Below, piece after piece: positions 1 to 9,159 of a stretch of 64,000 nt of DNA. This DNA comes from Kordia aestuariivivens (GTDB taxonomy: Bacteria; Bacteroidota; Bacteroidia; Flavobacteriales; Flavobacteriaceae). The notes beneath the pieces are model-generated. The model made no database searches, was not told where the DNA came from, and worked only from the letters and a program-made list of their open reading frames with translations. The DNA lies in contig NZ_JACGWS010000015.1 of assembly GCF_014397005.1 (NCBI RefSeq), forward strand, positions 62,001-126,000, read 5' to 3'. The translations under genes and the position numbers were made by a program. The first letter of the stretch is position 1. Each line of letters begins with the position of its first letter.

Positions 1-433
1 TAACAAAAACCTGTTCTCTAAACGAAACGGTATCACCCACTTTTTTGCCTAATAACAATTTCCCAATCGGTGTATTGGACGCAATTGCGTAGAATGTTGA
101 GTTGTTTGCCGAAATTTCGCCAACACTGACGGAAATAAAATAATTAGCCTGAGAAGTATATATAATGGCTCCTAAAGAACCTTGTTTTGCTGTAATTGTA
201 GGATTTACTTTTTGAAGAATTGCGGTTACTTTCTCAATTTCCAACAGTTGATTTCCTAGTTTTTCGCGTTCCAATTGCAACATCGCGCGACCAGTTTCGT
301 GCTTATCGCCAGCCGAACTTTTGGTTTCGGACAACATCGCTTCCTGAATGCTCGCAAAATTTCTTTGAATATTGGCGTTTCGTTCGTTCACGATGTCCAA
401 ACACAATTGATGTAGTTTTTCTTTCAAATTCAT
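1..433 (-). CDS. GreA/GreB-like protein, 3' end outside window
   Basis: The visible 144 residues start MNLKEKLHQL and have a helical, charged N-terminal half followed by a C-terminal part containing ASNTPIGKLLLGKKVGDTV, which matches the Gre-factor C-terminal FKBP-like fold (SPIG-ALLGK-VGD pattern). Gre factors bind RNA polymerase and rescue backtracked complexes. The N-terminal helices are shorter and more divergent than true GreA, so this is probably the flavobacterial Gre-like family that databases often mislabel as 3-oxoacyl-ACP synthase. The ATG overlaps the TGA of the upstream FAD oxidoreductase (ATGA), so the two are probably translationally coupled. No stop codon is reached before the window edge. 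Confidence 0.75.
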   Translation of the reverse strand, partial: MNLKEKLHQLCLDIVNERNANIQRNFASIQEAMLSETKSSAGDKHETGRAMLQLEREKLGNQLLEIEKVTAILQKVNPTITAKQGSLGAIIYTSQANYFISVSVGEISANNSTFYAIASNTPIGKLLLGKKVGDTVSFREQVFV

Positions 434-1542
434 ACCAATGCTGCTAATTCTTTTCCTACCAAACTTCCAATGGCAACGCCCATTCCGCCTAAGCGAACGC
501 CACAAAACACATGATTGGAAAGTGGTTTTACAATGGCTTTTTTCTGCGATCCAACACCCATAATTCCGCTCCAGCGATGTTCAATTTCAAAATTTGTATT
601 CGGTAAAATAGTTGTTTTTAATAATTCTTCCAGCTTTTGCTGAATCAACTTGGTTTGCATCAATTCGGTGGTTTCTTCACCTTTAAAATCTAGATTTCGA
701 CCGCCGCCAAATAAAATACGATTGTCAATATTTCTAAAATAATAATAACCTTTATCTAAGTGAAAAGTTCCTTTGATCTGTAAATCAGGAATTGGCTTGG
801 TAATCAATACTTGCGCGCGTGCAGGTTTCACTTTCTCATCGAGTAATTGTGAAGCAAATCCGTTGGTGGCAATCAAGAGTTTTTTTGTGTGAAAGTCAAA
901 ATGATTCGTTTGAATGTGCACAGAATTTTCGCTTTCGCTGAAACTTTCTACCGTAACCGAATTTAAAATTTGAATATCATTCGATAGTACTTTTTGTAAA
1001 AGCGCATGCATCATTTTTCCGGTATCGATTTGTCCTTCAAACTGATTAAAAATATAATTGGATTGAATCTGTTGAAACTGAAATTTATTCTCAACTTGAC
1101 TAAACACAGCATCCTTAAAAATTGGCTTCAATAATTGATTGATGGTATCTTTCTCCGCCAAACACGATTCGTACAAGGCAGCATCTTCTTTGGTAAACAA
1201 TTCATAACCGCCCAATTGCTGAAAATCGATCGTGGTATCACCTAAAGTTTCACGAAGCAATTGTAAGCCTTCATAACGTCTTTTAATGAGTTGAGTTACT
1301 TCTTGCTCAGAATGTGTGTTCAAATCGTCTAAGATCTCGGAGAGACTTCCAAAACAGGCAAATCCAGCGTTTTTTGTACTCGCACCTTGTGGCAGCATTC
1401 CTTTTTCGAGTAGGATGATTTTTGCGGCCGGATATTGCTTTCGAAGTTGCAACGCACAATTGAGTCCCACAATGCCGCTTCCGACAATAGTGAAATCGAC
1501 ATTTGATAACCACGTTTTATATTCCCAATAACTTAGGTTCAT
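430..1542 (-). CDS. FAD-dependent oxidoreductase (DAO/glycine-oxidase-like)
   Basis: The N-terminus carries a Rossmann dinucleotide-binding motif, VGSGIVGLNCALQL, followed by an acidic residue after strand 2 (LLEKG). A C-terminal stretch (GIMGVGSQKKAIV, GVRLGGMGVAIGS) is typical of D-amino-acid oxidase/ThiO/MnmC-type flavoproteins. The protein probably oxidises an amine or amino acid using FAD; the substrate cannot be deduced. A TTG 12 bases upstream could extend the frame by four residues, but the ATG at 1542 is preferred. It overlaps the downstream Gre-like gene by ATGA. Confidence 0.82.
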   Translation of the reverse strand: MNLSYWEYKTWLSNVDFTIVGSGIVGLNCALQLRKQYPAAKIILLEKGMLPQGASTKNAGFACFGSLSEILDDLNTHSEQEVTQLIKRRYEGLQLLRETLGDTTIDFQQLGGYELFTKEDAALYESCLAEKDTINQLLKPIFKDAVFSQVENKFQFQQIQSNYIFNQFEGQIDTGKMMHALLQKVLSNDIQILNSVTVESFSESENSVHIQTNHFDFHTKKLLIATNGFASQLLDEKVKPARAQVLITKPIPDLQIKGTFHLDKGYYYFRNIDNRILFGGGRNLDFKGEETTELMQTKLIQQKLEELLKTTILPNTNFEIEHRWSGIMGVGSQKKAIVKPLSNHVFCGVRLGGMGVAIGSLVGKELAALV

Positions 1543-1753
1543 GTATATTTTCAATTTATTTAGCGTTTCAATATAACGAAACGAATGTAATCTTTTTACG
1601 GATGTATTAAAAATGCCCTTAATGATTTTGATTCTCGTTGAGATTCTTATAGTTTTAGCAATGCGTAAATCTTAAACTAATAGTTTTGTTTATAAAAAGA
1701 AATAAGAGGAATTCCAAGTATGCATTAATTGTAGGTAATTAAAAAAATATTTT

Positions 1754-2422
1754 ATGTTTAAATGGTTTAAGAGAAAAAAACTAAAATTTGAATCTGAATT
1801 TCTGAAAACAAAATCTGACGAATATTCATTCCGTTGGTTGGAACTTGGAGATGATGACAATCCATTCAACAAAAAAGTCTTAGATATTAGTTCTTACACT
1901 AGCACTACAATGGCATTTACTACGGAAAAAGAAATTGCCGAAAAATATACTGAATTAAGAAGTTCTTTAGGAAAAGAATTAATTGGTTTTGATACTTCAA
2001 ATTTTAAGAAAACACATGCTAATCTAGAATATTCACATAGTGGAGAACAACTAGAAGGAGTAGCTTTTAAAGCGGATTCAATGGATTGTAAATGGGATAT
2101 ATATGCTTATGACAATTACTTATTCTTTTCTCGAAGTTGGGATGGTAAATTAATCTATAAAGCCAGCTATACAATTACAAGTGACAAGATACTCATCTCT
2201 GAAATCTTGTTTAATGATTCCTATTCTGATGATGAAGCGAAAAACGATGTTCATTTTCTAATAAAATCTCATGCAACTGGTCAAGTATTTCCACATACAA
2301 TCCCAAAAGAACTTACCTCTGATTCGGAAATTGCTCAGTGGTCTTTTGTTAAATTCGGAAATCGAGCTTATTGTGCTTGTTACGATAATATTATAGATAC
2401 AGTGGTTGTTATCAAAGAATAA
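1754..2422 (+). CDS. hypothetical protein, 222 aa
   Basis: I do not recognise the family. The product is cytoplasmic-looking, with no signal peptide or membrane segment. It has a basic start (MFKWFKRKK) and a mixed alpha/beta, aromatic-rich middle (KWDIYAYDNYLFFSRSWDGKLIYKA). The tone resembles small immunity or SMI1-like proteins, but no diagnostic motif is visible. It stands alone between an oxidoreductase on the opposite strand and the convergent XRE/DUF2975 pair. The ATG is preceded by an A/T-rich leader. Full-length, uninterrupted coding and flavobacterial codon use support a real gene. Confidence 0.7.
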   Translation: MFKWFKRKKLKFESEFLKTKSDEYSFRWLELGDDDNPFNKKVLDISSYTSTTMAFTTEKEIAEKYTELRSSLGKELIGFDTSNFKKTHANLEYSHSGEQLEGVAFKADSMDCKWDIYAYDNYLFFSRSWDGKLIYKASYTITSDKILISEILFNDSYSDDEAKNDVHFLIKSHATGQVFPHTIPKELTSDSEIAQWSFVKFGNRAYCACYDNIIDTVVVIKE

Positions 2423-2444
2423 CTAAAAACTCAACAAAACTTTT

Positions 2445-2654
2445 TTATTCCTCTCTCGAATACTCCAACAAATCTCCTGGTTGACATTCTAGTACTTCGC
2501 AAATAGCTTCCAATGTACTAAAACGCACCGCTTTTGCCTTCCCAGTTTTTAGGATGGATAGATTTGATAGCGTCAATCCTACTTTTTCTGAAAGTTCATT
2601 CAATGACATTTTTCGTTTTGCCATCATTACGTCTAAGTTTACTATTATCGGCAT
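2445..2654 (-). CDS. XRE-family HTH regulator (YozG-like), paired with DUF2975 protein
   Basis: This 69-residue protein is almost entirely a Cro/CI-type helix-turn-helix: KMSLNELSEKVGLTLSNLSILKTGKAKAVRF, then a conserved tail ICEVLECQPGDLLEY. That tail is the hallmark of the small YozG-like regulators which accompany DUF2975 membrane proteins. The gene starts 3 bases after the DUF2975 stop codon, so the two are co-transcribed. It probably autoregulates the pair; the physiological signal for these pairs is not known to me. Confidence 0.88.
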   Translation of the reverse strand: MPIIVNLDVMMAKRKMSLNELSEKVGLTLSNLSILKTGKAKAVRFSTLEAICEVLECQPGDLLEYSREE

Positions 2655-2657
2655 AAC

Positions 2658-3215
2658 TTATATGGTTAGTTCGTTTTCATGTTGAATTTCAATCCCTCTT
2701 TTTACAATCTTTACAATGACAAAAAGGATTACTGCCATAAAAATCCACACATCAGCTCCTGATATATGCAATGATTCGAGGTTGGCTGTTTCTAATCCTT
2801 GTTTCGTAAGCCACGCAGCATATTTAAACCCAGAATAACAGAAGAAACCAATTGCGAAAGATAGATAAGATAATTTTAAAGTGAAACGCGTTAAATCTGA
2901 ACTGAAAGGCTGAGACATATTGAGTTTTTTGTCCGAGAATAACGCTACTATATGGTAAAACATAATGACTTTTAACACTGCGACAATCGTCATGGTGAAG
3001 GTAATGGCAAAGAAATGTCCGTAATCAAAGGTGTAAAGGCTTGCTAAATAATCGGAACCTTCCCAAAAATTAGTGACACCATCTGGGTTTATAGCAAGTG
3101 TAATAAACGTGTTGAAAGCCGTTCCGCCAGCTTCAATACATAGACCAATAAAAATGATCCACGAAAGTATTTGCAGTACTTTCAAAATCTGATTTGTTGT
3201 GATTTTAATCTCCAT
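2658..3215 (-). CDS. DUF2975 integral membrane protein
   Basis: The protein has 185 residues and about four hydrophobic membrane segments (for example LQILSWIIFIGLCIEAG, FAITFTMTIVAVLKVIMFYHI, LSYLSFAIGFFCYSGF, DVWIFMAVILFVIVKIV). This layout, the charged C-terminal tail (KRGIEIQHENELTI) and the immediate downstream YozG-like HTH gene are characteristic of DUF2975 two-gene units. Such pairs are common in Bacillota and Bacteroidota; the function is unknown, and a role in relaying a membrane or envelope signal to the small regulator is an inference. Confidence 0.82.
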   Translation of the reverse strand: MEIKITTNQILKVLQILSWIIFIGLCIEAGGTAFNTFITLAINPDGVTNFWEGSDYLASLYTFDYGHFFAITFTMTIVAVLKVIMFYHIVALFSDKKLNMSQPFSSDLTRFTLKLSYLSFAIGFFCYSGFKYAAWLTKQGLETANLESLHISGADVWIFMAVILFVIVKIVKRGIEIQHENELTI

Positions 3216-3463
3216 AAGTATTCAGTAATTAATAATTATGAAGCAAATATCAATAATTATTTATTGATAAACAATATATTTTTATTCTTTCTTAACAAAA
3301 AATAAAAATGCAGTATGTAAAATCATATACAAAAACGTTGGACATATTATAAATGTAGCAGCAATAAGTTAGCTGATAAATTTACAATTATTCGATGCGT
3401 TTTTGCCGAGAATTTTACTAGTTGAATATAGATTCCTGCGTTCGCAGTAATAATAAAGCACAA

Positions 3464-3494
3464 AAAAAGCTCCTTAGATTTTAAGGAGCTTTTT
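3464..3494 (-). terminator. rho-independent terminator after accC
   Basis: A 13-bp inverted repeat (AAAAAGCTCCTTA and its complement) lies 20 bases past the accC stop. Read on the minus strand it ends in a T run, so it should terminate the accB-accC transcript. Confidence 0.85.
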
Positions 3495-3513
3495 GGTATA
3501 TATAGAATACTAT

Positions 3514-4866
3514 TTAGTCTTCTGTTTCTTCTTGCATTACGAAATCTTCCATAAACTTCGTTGTGTAGTTTCCTGCGACATAATCTGGATGATCCATTAA
3601 TTGTCTGTGGAAAGGAATCGTGGTTTTAATTCCTTCGATAACGAATTCATCTAACGCACGTTTCATTTTGTTAATTGCTTCTTCACGAGTTTGCGCCGTT
3701 GTAATCAACTTTGCAATCATAGAATCGTAGTTGGGTGGAATTGAATACCCAGCATATACATGTGTATCTAAACGAACTCCGTGTCCGCCTGGTGCATGTA
3801 ACGTAGTAATTTTTCCTGGAGAAGGTCTAAAGTTATTGTATGGATCTTCCGCGTTGATTCTACATTCGATAGAGTGTAAGTTTGGCGTATAATTTTTTCC
3901 TGAGATTGGCACACCATTCGCCACTAAGATTTGCTCACGAATTAAATCGAAATCAATTACTTGTTCCGTAATTGGGTGTTCTACTTGGATACGAGTATTC
4001 ATTTCCATGAAGTAGAAGTTTCGGTGCTTATCTACTAAGAATTCTACCGTTCCAGCGCCTTCATACTTAATGAATTCGGCAGCTTTTACAGCAGCTTCTC
4101 CCATACGTGTACGTAATTCGTCTGTCATGAATGGGGAAGGAACTTCTTCTGTTAATTTTTGGTGACGACGTTGTACAGAACAATCGCGTTCAGACAAGTG
4201 ACATGCTTTTCCTGAAGAATCTCCGACAATTTGAATTTCAATGTGTCTTGGTTCTTCAATCAGTTTTTCCATGTACATATCATCATTTCCAAAAGCAGCT
4301 TTTGATTCTTGTCGAGCAGAATCCCAAGCTTCTTTTAAATCTTCTGGTTTCCATACGGCACGCATTCCTTTTCCACCACCACCAGCAGTTGCTTTAAGCA
4401 TCACAGGATATCCTGTTTCTACGGCTAGTTTTTCACATTCTTCAAAATCTTCAATAATACCTTCACTTCCTGGAACACAAGGAACACCTGCAGCTCTCAT
4501 AGTAGCTTTTGCAGAAGCTTTGTCTCCCATTCTATCAATCATATCAGCAGAAGCACCAATAAACTTGATGTTGTGCTCTTCACAAATTTTTGAGAATTTG
4601 GCGTTTTCAGATAAGAATCCATATCCTGGATGAATGGCATCTGCATTTGTAATTTCTGCAGCAGCGATAATATTTGCCATTTTTAAATACGATTCGCTAC
4701 TTGGCGCGGGTCCAATACAAACCGCTTCATCGGCAAATCGTACGTGTAAGCTATCAATATCGGCTGTAGAGTATACAGCAACTGTTTTGATACCCATTTC
4801 TTTGCAGGTTCTAATAACTCTAAGCGCTATTTCACCTCTGTTTGCAACTAATATTTTTTTAAACAT
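3514..4866 (-). CDS. accC: acetyl-CoA carboxylase, biotin carboxylase subunit
   Basis: AccC carboxylates the biotin of AccB using ATP and bicarbonate, the first half of the committed step of fatty-acid synthesis. The 450-residue length is standard. Visible landmarks are the N-terminal [18 protein letters not shown], the ATP-grasp glycine loop [12 protein letters not shown] near residue 165, the bicarbonate/biotin site motif [14 protein letters not shown] near residue 290, and RINAEDP near 340. It lies 90 bases downstream of accB and close to fabH on the same strand, giving a fatty-acid initiation cluster. The carboxyltransferase subunits are not in the window. Confidence 0.98.
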   Translation of the reverse strand: MFKKILVANRGEIALRVIRTCKEMGIKTVAVYSTADIDSLHVRFADEAVCIGPAPSSESYLKMANIIAAAEITNADAIHPGYGFLSENAKFSKICEEHNIKFIGASADMIDRMGDKASAKATMRAAGVPCVPGSEGIIEDFEECEKLAVETGYPVMLKATAGGGGKGMRAVWKPEDLKEAWDSARQESKAAFGNDDMYMEKLIEEPRHIEIQIVGDSSGKACHLSERDCSVQRRHQKLTEEVPSPFMTDELRTRMGEAAVKAAEFIKYEGAGTVEFLVDKHRNFYFMEMNTRIQVEHPITEQVIDFDLIREQILVANGVPISGKNYTPNLHSIECRINAEDPYNNFRPSPGKITTLHAPGGHGVRLDTHVYAGYSIPPNYDSMIAKLITTAQTREEAINKMKRALDEFVIEGIKTTIPFHRQLMDHPDYVAGNYTTKFMEDFVMQEETED

Positions 4867-4956
4867 CTCTTGAAATTTTAAATGTTGAATTTTAAATCAT
4901 TCACTTTTGAATTGCTCAGAATTGCTTCTTTCGCTTCAAGTGTTATTTAAAATTTC

Positions 4957-5442
4957 TTATGATGGATCTACCAAAAATAATGGTTGATCAAATTCTACTG
5001 GTGAAGAATCGTCTACTAAGACCTTCACTATTTTTCCTGAAATTTCAGATTCAATTTCGTTGAAAAGTTTCATTGCTTCAATTACACACAAAACATCTCC
5101 TTCAGAAATAGTGCTTCCTACTTCAACAAAAGTTGGCTTGTCGGGAGAAGGTTTTCTATAAAAAGTACCAATAATTGGTGATTTTATAGTAACATATTTA
5201 GCATCTTCGCTTACATCTGCCGCTGGAGCTTCACTTGCTGCTGGTGCTGCTTGATGCGCTGCGGGAGCAGCTTGTTGTTGAGGCATTCCTGCCATAGGAA
5301 TTTGCTGTACTAATGTTGTCATTTCGCCTTTAGCTTCTCCAGTCTTAATGGTGATTTTTACATCTTCCATTTCAAGTTTTACTTCACTTGCGCCAGATTT
5401 AGCTACGAATTTAATTAAATTTTGAATTTCTTTTAAATCCAT
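4957..5442 (-). CDS. accB: biotin carboxyl carrier protein of acetyl-CoA carboxylase
   Basis: BCCP carries CO2 between biotin carboxylase and carboxyltransferase. The C-terminal biotinyl domain (about residues 83-160) contains the biotinylation motif VIEAMKLFNEIESE, whose lysine is modified by biotin ligase, plus the structural protruding-thumb region (PIIGTFYRKPSPDKPTFVEV). An Ala/Pro/Gln-rich flexible linker occupies about residues 50-80. The N-terminal IQNLIKFVAKSGASEVKLE is the usual AccB leader. The gene sits between fabH (22 bases upstream) and accC, so all three are likely one transcript. Confidence 0.98.
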   Translation of the reverse strand: MDLKEIQNLIKFVAKSGASEVKLEMEDVKITIKTGEAKGEMTTLVQQIPMAGMPQQQAAPAAHQAAPAASEAPAADVSEDAKYVTIKSPIIGTFYRKPSPDKPTFVEVGSTISEGDVLCVIEAMKLFNEIESEISGKIVKVLVDDSSPVEFDQPLFLVDPS

Positions 5443-5464
5443 GAATATAGGTTTTTAGTCGTTT

Positions 5465-6466
5465 CTAGTTTGAATTATATGCCCACTTTAGGTAAATAGC
5501 TCCCCAAGTAAATCCACCACCAAAGGCAGCAAAGATGAGGTTATCTCCTTTTTTGAGTTGTTTTTCATAGTCATGTAAACAGAGTGGCAACGTTCCAGAA
5601 GTTGTATTTCCGTAACGCTGAATGTTTACCATCACTTTACTTTCATCTACGCCCATACGCCTTGCTGTGGCATCAATGATACGTTTATTGGCTTGGTGAG
5701 GCACCAACCATTGCACATCTTCATTCGTCAGGTTATTATCTTCCATGATTTTTGCACTTACATCTGCCATGTTAGATACTGCGAATTTGAAGACTGTTTT
5801 CCCGTCTTGAAATACGGTATGTTGTTTGTTTTTTACTGTTTCTTCTGAAGTTGGTAAGATAGATCCGCCTGCGTCAATTTTTAGGAACTCACGACCAACA
5901 CCATCACTTCTGAGGTGTTCATCTTGCAATCCTAATCCTTCTTCATTGGGTTCAAATAATACGGCACCTGCACCATCACCGAAGATGATACATGTAGCTC
6001 TATCTGTATAATCAATAATAGATGACATTTTATCAGCACCTATGAGTAATACTTTTTTATAACGTCCAGATTGGATATAGCTCGCAGCTGTTGACATTCC
6101 ATATAAGAAACTAGAACATGCAGCTTGTAAGTCAAAGGCAAATGCATTAGTAGCGCCTATTTTACTGGCTGTATACACAGCAGTAGATGCAACTGGCATG
6201 TCAGGTGTTGCGGTAGCAACAATGACTAAGTCAATTTCTTTAGGGTCTAAATTTTTCTTTGCAATTAAATTTTCGGCAGCTTTGATAGCCAAATATGAAG
6301 TTCCAGCTCCTTCTTCTTCTTTAAGAATTCTGCGTTCTTTGATACCTGTTCGACTCGTGATCCACTCGTCGTTAGTATCAACCATTGTTTCAAGTATCTT
6401 ATTGGTTAATACATATTCAGGAGTATAAGCTCCTACAGCTGTTATTGCTGCTGTAATTTTGGTCAT
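5465..6466 (-). CDS. fabH: beta-ketoacyl-ACP synthase III
   Basis: KAS III condenses acetyl-CoA (or branched primers) with malonyl-ACP to start fatty-acid synthesis. The catalytic triad is visible: Cys in DLQAACSSFLYG (about 115), His in WLVPHQANKRIID (about 257) and Asn in RYGNTTSGT (about 287). The C-terminus has the conserved FAAFGGGFTWGA. Length (333) is normal. In many bacteria fabH follows rpmF and the DUF177 gene, as here. A terminator-like hairpin separates fabH from rpmF, so part of its expression may come from its own promoter. Confidence 0.97.
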   Translation of the reverse strand: MTKITAAITAVGAYTPEYVLTNKILETMVDTNDEWITSRTGIKERRILKEEEGAGTSYLAIKAAENLIAKKNLDPKEIDLVIVATATPDMPVASTAVYTASKIGATNAFAFDLQAACSSFLYGMSTAASYIQSGRYKKVLLIGADKMSSIIDYTDRATCIIFGDGAGAVLFEPNEEGLGLQDEHLRSDGVGREFLKIDAGGSILPTSEETVKNKQHTVFQDGKTVFKFAVSNMADVSAKIMEDNNLTNEDVQWLVPHQANKRIIDATARRMGVDESKVMVNIQRYGNTTSGTLPLCLHDYEKQLKKGDNLIFAAFGGGFTWGAIYLKWAYNSN

Positions 6467-6591
6467 ACCTTAACGTTGGTTTTTTATTTTTTAACAAAAA
6501 TTCATTAAAAACATAACGAAATTACTAAAATTCTCTGAAAATCTCGGTAAAATATATCGTTTTTACATTTTTAACAAAAAAATGAATAAAT

Positions 6592-6620
6592 AAAAAACTC
6601 TCACGAAAGTGAGAGCTTTT
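6592..6620 (-). terminator. terminator-like hairpin between rpmF and fabH
   Basis: A CTCTCAC-GAAA-GTGAGAG tetraloop hairpin is followed, on the minus strand, by a run of T. It lies 17 bases after the rpmF stop and probably ends or attenuates the DUF177-rpmF transcript before fabH. Confidence 0.8.
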
Positions 6621-6636
6621 ATGACTAACATATATG

Positions 6637-6837
6637 TTATGCTAAGTTTTCCTCAGTTGTATTATCAATCAATACTTTTCCTCTGTAATATAATTTTCCT
6701 TCGTGCCAGTGAGCTCGGTGGTATAAATGTGCTTCACCAGTAGTTGGGCACGTAGCGATTTGAGGAACTGTTGCTTTGTAATGTGTTCTTCTCTTATCTC
6801 TTCTTGTTCTGGAGATTTTTCTCTTAGGATGTGCCAT
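6637..6837 (-). CDS. rpmF: 50S ribosomal protein L32
   Basis: The 66-residue basic protein begins [22 protein letters not shown], diagnostic of bL32, and ends with the [12 protein letters not shown] segment common in Bacteroidota L32. It is part of the large ribosomal subunit. Only one cysteine (ATCPTTGE) is left of the four-cysteine zinc-ribbon form, so this is a zinc-independent version. It begins 8 bases after the DUF177 gene, the conserved pairing. Confidence 0.97.
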   Translation of the reverse strand: MAHPKRKISRTRRDKRRTHYKATVPQIATCPTTGEAHLYHRAHWHEGKLYYRGKVLIDNTTEENLA

Positions 6838-6845
6838 TTTCTATG

Positions 6846-7394
6846 TTATTTATTATCCGTTAATAGTTTTTTTAATGTATTCCAACGAGGATCAATTTCC
6901 TCTTCAGTTTCTTTTTTATCTGTACCAGGTTGTAATTCTTCTAACTTATCTAATATTTCAGATTGTAATGTTCCATCTTCAATCCCTGGATGTATTCTTT
7001 TTAAAGGCATGGCTAACACAAGCATTTCATAGAAGTATTGTGCTACGTTAATTTCATACTCACCATGAGGAACGATTAAAATTTCTTCATTTTCATCGTT
7101 GTATTCGTTTCCGAATTTCACTAGTAAGTCCAAATTACCTTCAATTGGCTGGTCAAAAGGCTCATTAGTTAAATCACAATTTACATTTGCATTTCCTATT
7201 GCATTGAATGTTAATTCAAGCATGGTTGCTTTTTTGTGAAATTCTAACGTTGCATTTATTGCAGTTTCATTGAATTCATCAAAGTCAAAAAGTTTAAAGA
7301 ACGAATTATCAATTTGATATTCGAATTGGTGTTTTCCTTCTTTTAATCCTGTAAAAGGAATATTAAAGTCCTTTAGTTCCATCATCTTAAACAT
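6846..7394 (-). CDS. DUF177 (YceD-like) rRNA-accumulation protein
   Basis: This 182-residue protein has the YceD/DUF177 layout: N-terminal beta-rich part, the central ATMLELTFNAIGNANVNCDLT element (family consensus: V-A-x-V-x-LxCdR/L with a C-DLT), then an acidic C-terminus ending in DPRWNTLKKLLTDNK, the conserved family terminus. Homologues are needed for normal 23S rRNA accumulation and almost always precede rpmF, as here. The initial MFKMM offers alternative starts at 7394, 7385 and 7382; the first ATG is used. Confidence 0.9.
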   Translation of the reverse strand: MFKMMELKDFNIPFTGLKEGKHQFEYQIDNSFFKLFDFDEFNETAINATLEFHKKATMLELTFNAIGNANVNCDLTNEPFDQPIEGNLDLLVKFGNEYNDENEEILIVPHGEYEINVAQYFYEMLVLAMPLKRIHPGIEDGTLQSEILDKLEELQPGTDKKETEEEIDPRWNTLKKLLTDNK

Positions 7395-7459
7395 CAGTTT
7401 CGAGCGTGCAAAGATATAAATTTTTCTTAATGTACCTTAAGTTGTTAACATTTTTTTGT

Positions 7460-8506
7460 TTATATCTTGCCAGGCTGCTTCTTTAAAGGATTTTTAGCTA
7501 TTTCATTGTACATGTTTCGGTTCTTAAAAATCTGTATTCCAGTGAATACTGCTTCTTTGAATGAGTTTGGATCTGCTTCGTTTTTTCCAGCAATCTCATA
7601 CGCGGTTCCATGATCTGGTGAAGTACGTATTTTGTTTAACCCAGCAGTGAAATTTACACCTTGTCCAAATGATAAGGTTTTAAACGGAATTAATCCTTGA
7701 TCGTGATATGCTGCTAAGATGGCATCAAAGTTTTTGTAATTGCTTGACGCAAAAAAGCTATCTGCTGCATACGGACCAAAAACAAGTTTGCCTGAATTTT
7801 TAATTTTTTCCAACGTTGGTTTTAACACTTCATCATCTTCTACACCAATAACTCCATTGTCTCCAACATGCGGATTGATTCCTAAAACTGCAATTTTTGG
7901 TTTGCTAATTCCAAAGTCTTGTTGTAATGTATGGTATATAACAGCTACTTTTTTCTTGATGAGTTCTGGTGTAATGGCGGCAGAAACATCTTTTACCGCA
8001 ACATGATCTGTTAATAAGCCAACTCGCAATGAGTCGTTTACCATTAACATTAAGCTATCACCTTCTAAGGTTTGTCCTAAATAGTCGGTATGTCCTGGGA
8101 ACTTGAAATCTTCCGATTGTACATTGTGTTTGTTAATTGGCGCTGTTACCAATATATCAATCATTCCTTCTTTAAGTGCATTGGTCGCTTGTACAAATGA
8201 TTCTACTGCAAACTTTCCAGCTTCTGGGGATGATTTCCCATATTCGATATTTATAGATTCTCTCCAAATGTTCACTACATTTATTTTTCCATGTTGCGCT
8301 TTATCAGCACTTGGAATGCCATGAAAGTTTGTCTGTATGTTGAAATGTTTCTTTTGAAATGATAAAATCTTGGTGGATCCAAAAATAATGGGCGTGCACA
8401 ATTCTAACATTCTAGGATCTTTAAATGTTTTTAGAATTACTTCTGTTCCGATACCATTCAAATCCCCAACCGAAATCCCTATTTTTATTTTTTCCTCTTT
8501 CTTCAT
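7460..8506 (-). CDS. pdxA: 4-hydroxythreonine-4-phosphate dehydrogenase
   Basis: PdxA oxidises 4-phosphohydroxy-L-threonine in the DXP-dependent pyridoxal phosphate pathway. The 348 residues contain the N-terminal KIKIGISVGDLNGIGTEVI, the metal-binding histidines in FKFPGHTDYLG, LLTDHVAVKDV and AAYHDQGLIPFKTL, and the C-terminal RTSPDHGTAYEIAGK. It is divergent from ribE with only 56 bases between the start codons, so both promoters lie in that gap. It is 65 bases from DUF177 and may lead the DUF177-rpmF transcript. Confidence 0.97.
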   Translation of the reverse strand: MKKEEKIKIGISVGDLNGIGTEVILKTFKDPRMLELCTPIIFGSTKILSFQKKHFNIQTNFHGIPSADKAQHGKINVVNIWRESINIEYGKSSPEAGKFAVESFVQATNALKEGMIDILVTAPINKHNVQSEDFKFPGHTDYLGQTLEGDSLMLMVNDSLRVGLLTDHVAVKDVSAAITPELIKKKVAVIYHTLQQDFGISKPKIAVLGINPHVGDNGVIGVEDDEVLKPTLEKIKNSGKLVFGPYAADSFFASSNYKNFDAILAAYHDQGLIPFKTLSFGQGVNFTAGLNKIRTSPDHGTAYEIAGKNEADPNSFKEAVFTGIQIFKNRNMYNEIAKNPLKKQPGKI

Positions 8507-8562
8507 CTAAGTATTAAAACTTTTATTTCTAATTTTACATGCAAATTTAACCAAATAAATAG

Positions 8563-9159
8563 ATGTTTACAGGGATTATTGAAGAATTAGGTGTGATTAC
8601 GCATCTAGAGCGTGAAAAAGAAAACCTTCACATTACAGTTCAAAGCAGTTTAACAGAGGAACTCAAAATTGATCAAAGCGTTGCGCACAATGGTGTTTGC
8701 TTAACAGTTGTTGATAGAAATCTTGAAGAAAACACATACATCGTTACGGCAATTCAGGAAACTTTAGAGAAAACAAATGTAGGTGCTTGGCAGGTGAATG
8801 ATCGGGTCAATTTAGAACGCGCTATGAAATTAGGCGATCGTTTAGACGGACATATTGTACAAGGTCATATAGATCAGGTGGGAACATGTATTTCAATAAA
8901 GGAAAGTAATGGAAGTTGGTATTATACCTTTGAATACGATTCTGCATTAAATAATATAACTATTGAAAAAGGTTCAATTACAGTAAATGGTACGAGTCTT
9001 ACCGTTGTAAATTCTGGAATACATACTTTTTCAGTTGCTATAATTCCATATACATATAGCCACACCACTTTTCAATATTTGAAGGTAGGATCACTTATAA
9101 ATTTGGAATTTGATGTTATAGGAAAATATGTAGCAAGACTTCAGGGGCTATCAAAGTAG
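8563..9159 (+). CDS. ribE: riboflavin synthase, alpha subunit
   Basis: The enzyme dismutates 6,7-dimethyl-8-ribityllumazine to riboflavin. It is an internal duplication: the first lumazine-binding domain starts MFTGIIEELGVI and includes NGVCLTVVD; the second starts after GHIVQGHIDQVG and includes NGTSLTVVN. The 198-residue length is typical. The stop codon at 9159 abuts the stop of the convergent PID-CTERM gene. No FMN riboswitch was seen in the short 56-base leader. Confidence 0.97.
   Translation: MFTGIIEELGVITHLEREKENLHITVQSSLTEELKIDQSVAHNGVCLTVVDRNLEENTYIVTAIQETLEKTNVGAWQVNDRVNLERAMKLGDRLDGHIVQGHIDQVGTCISIKESNGSWYYTFEYDSALNNITIEKGSITVNGTSLTVVNSGIHTFSVAIIPYTYSHTTFQYLKVGSLINLEFDVIGKYVARLQGLSK

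Noticed and set aside
4131-4873. Three plus-strand open frames of 79-130 codons opposite accC.
   Set aside because: They are antisense shadows of a highly conserved gene; their residue composition (Ser/Leu/Phe-rich) and lack of any domain pattern are typical of the reverse frame of coding DNA.
8507-8562. FMN riboswitch upstream of ribE.
   Set aside because: The leader is only 56 bases, too short for the FMN aptamer, and no conserved boxes are visible.
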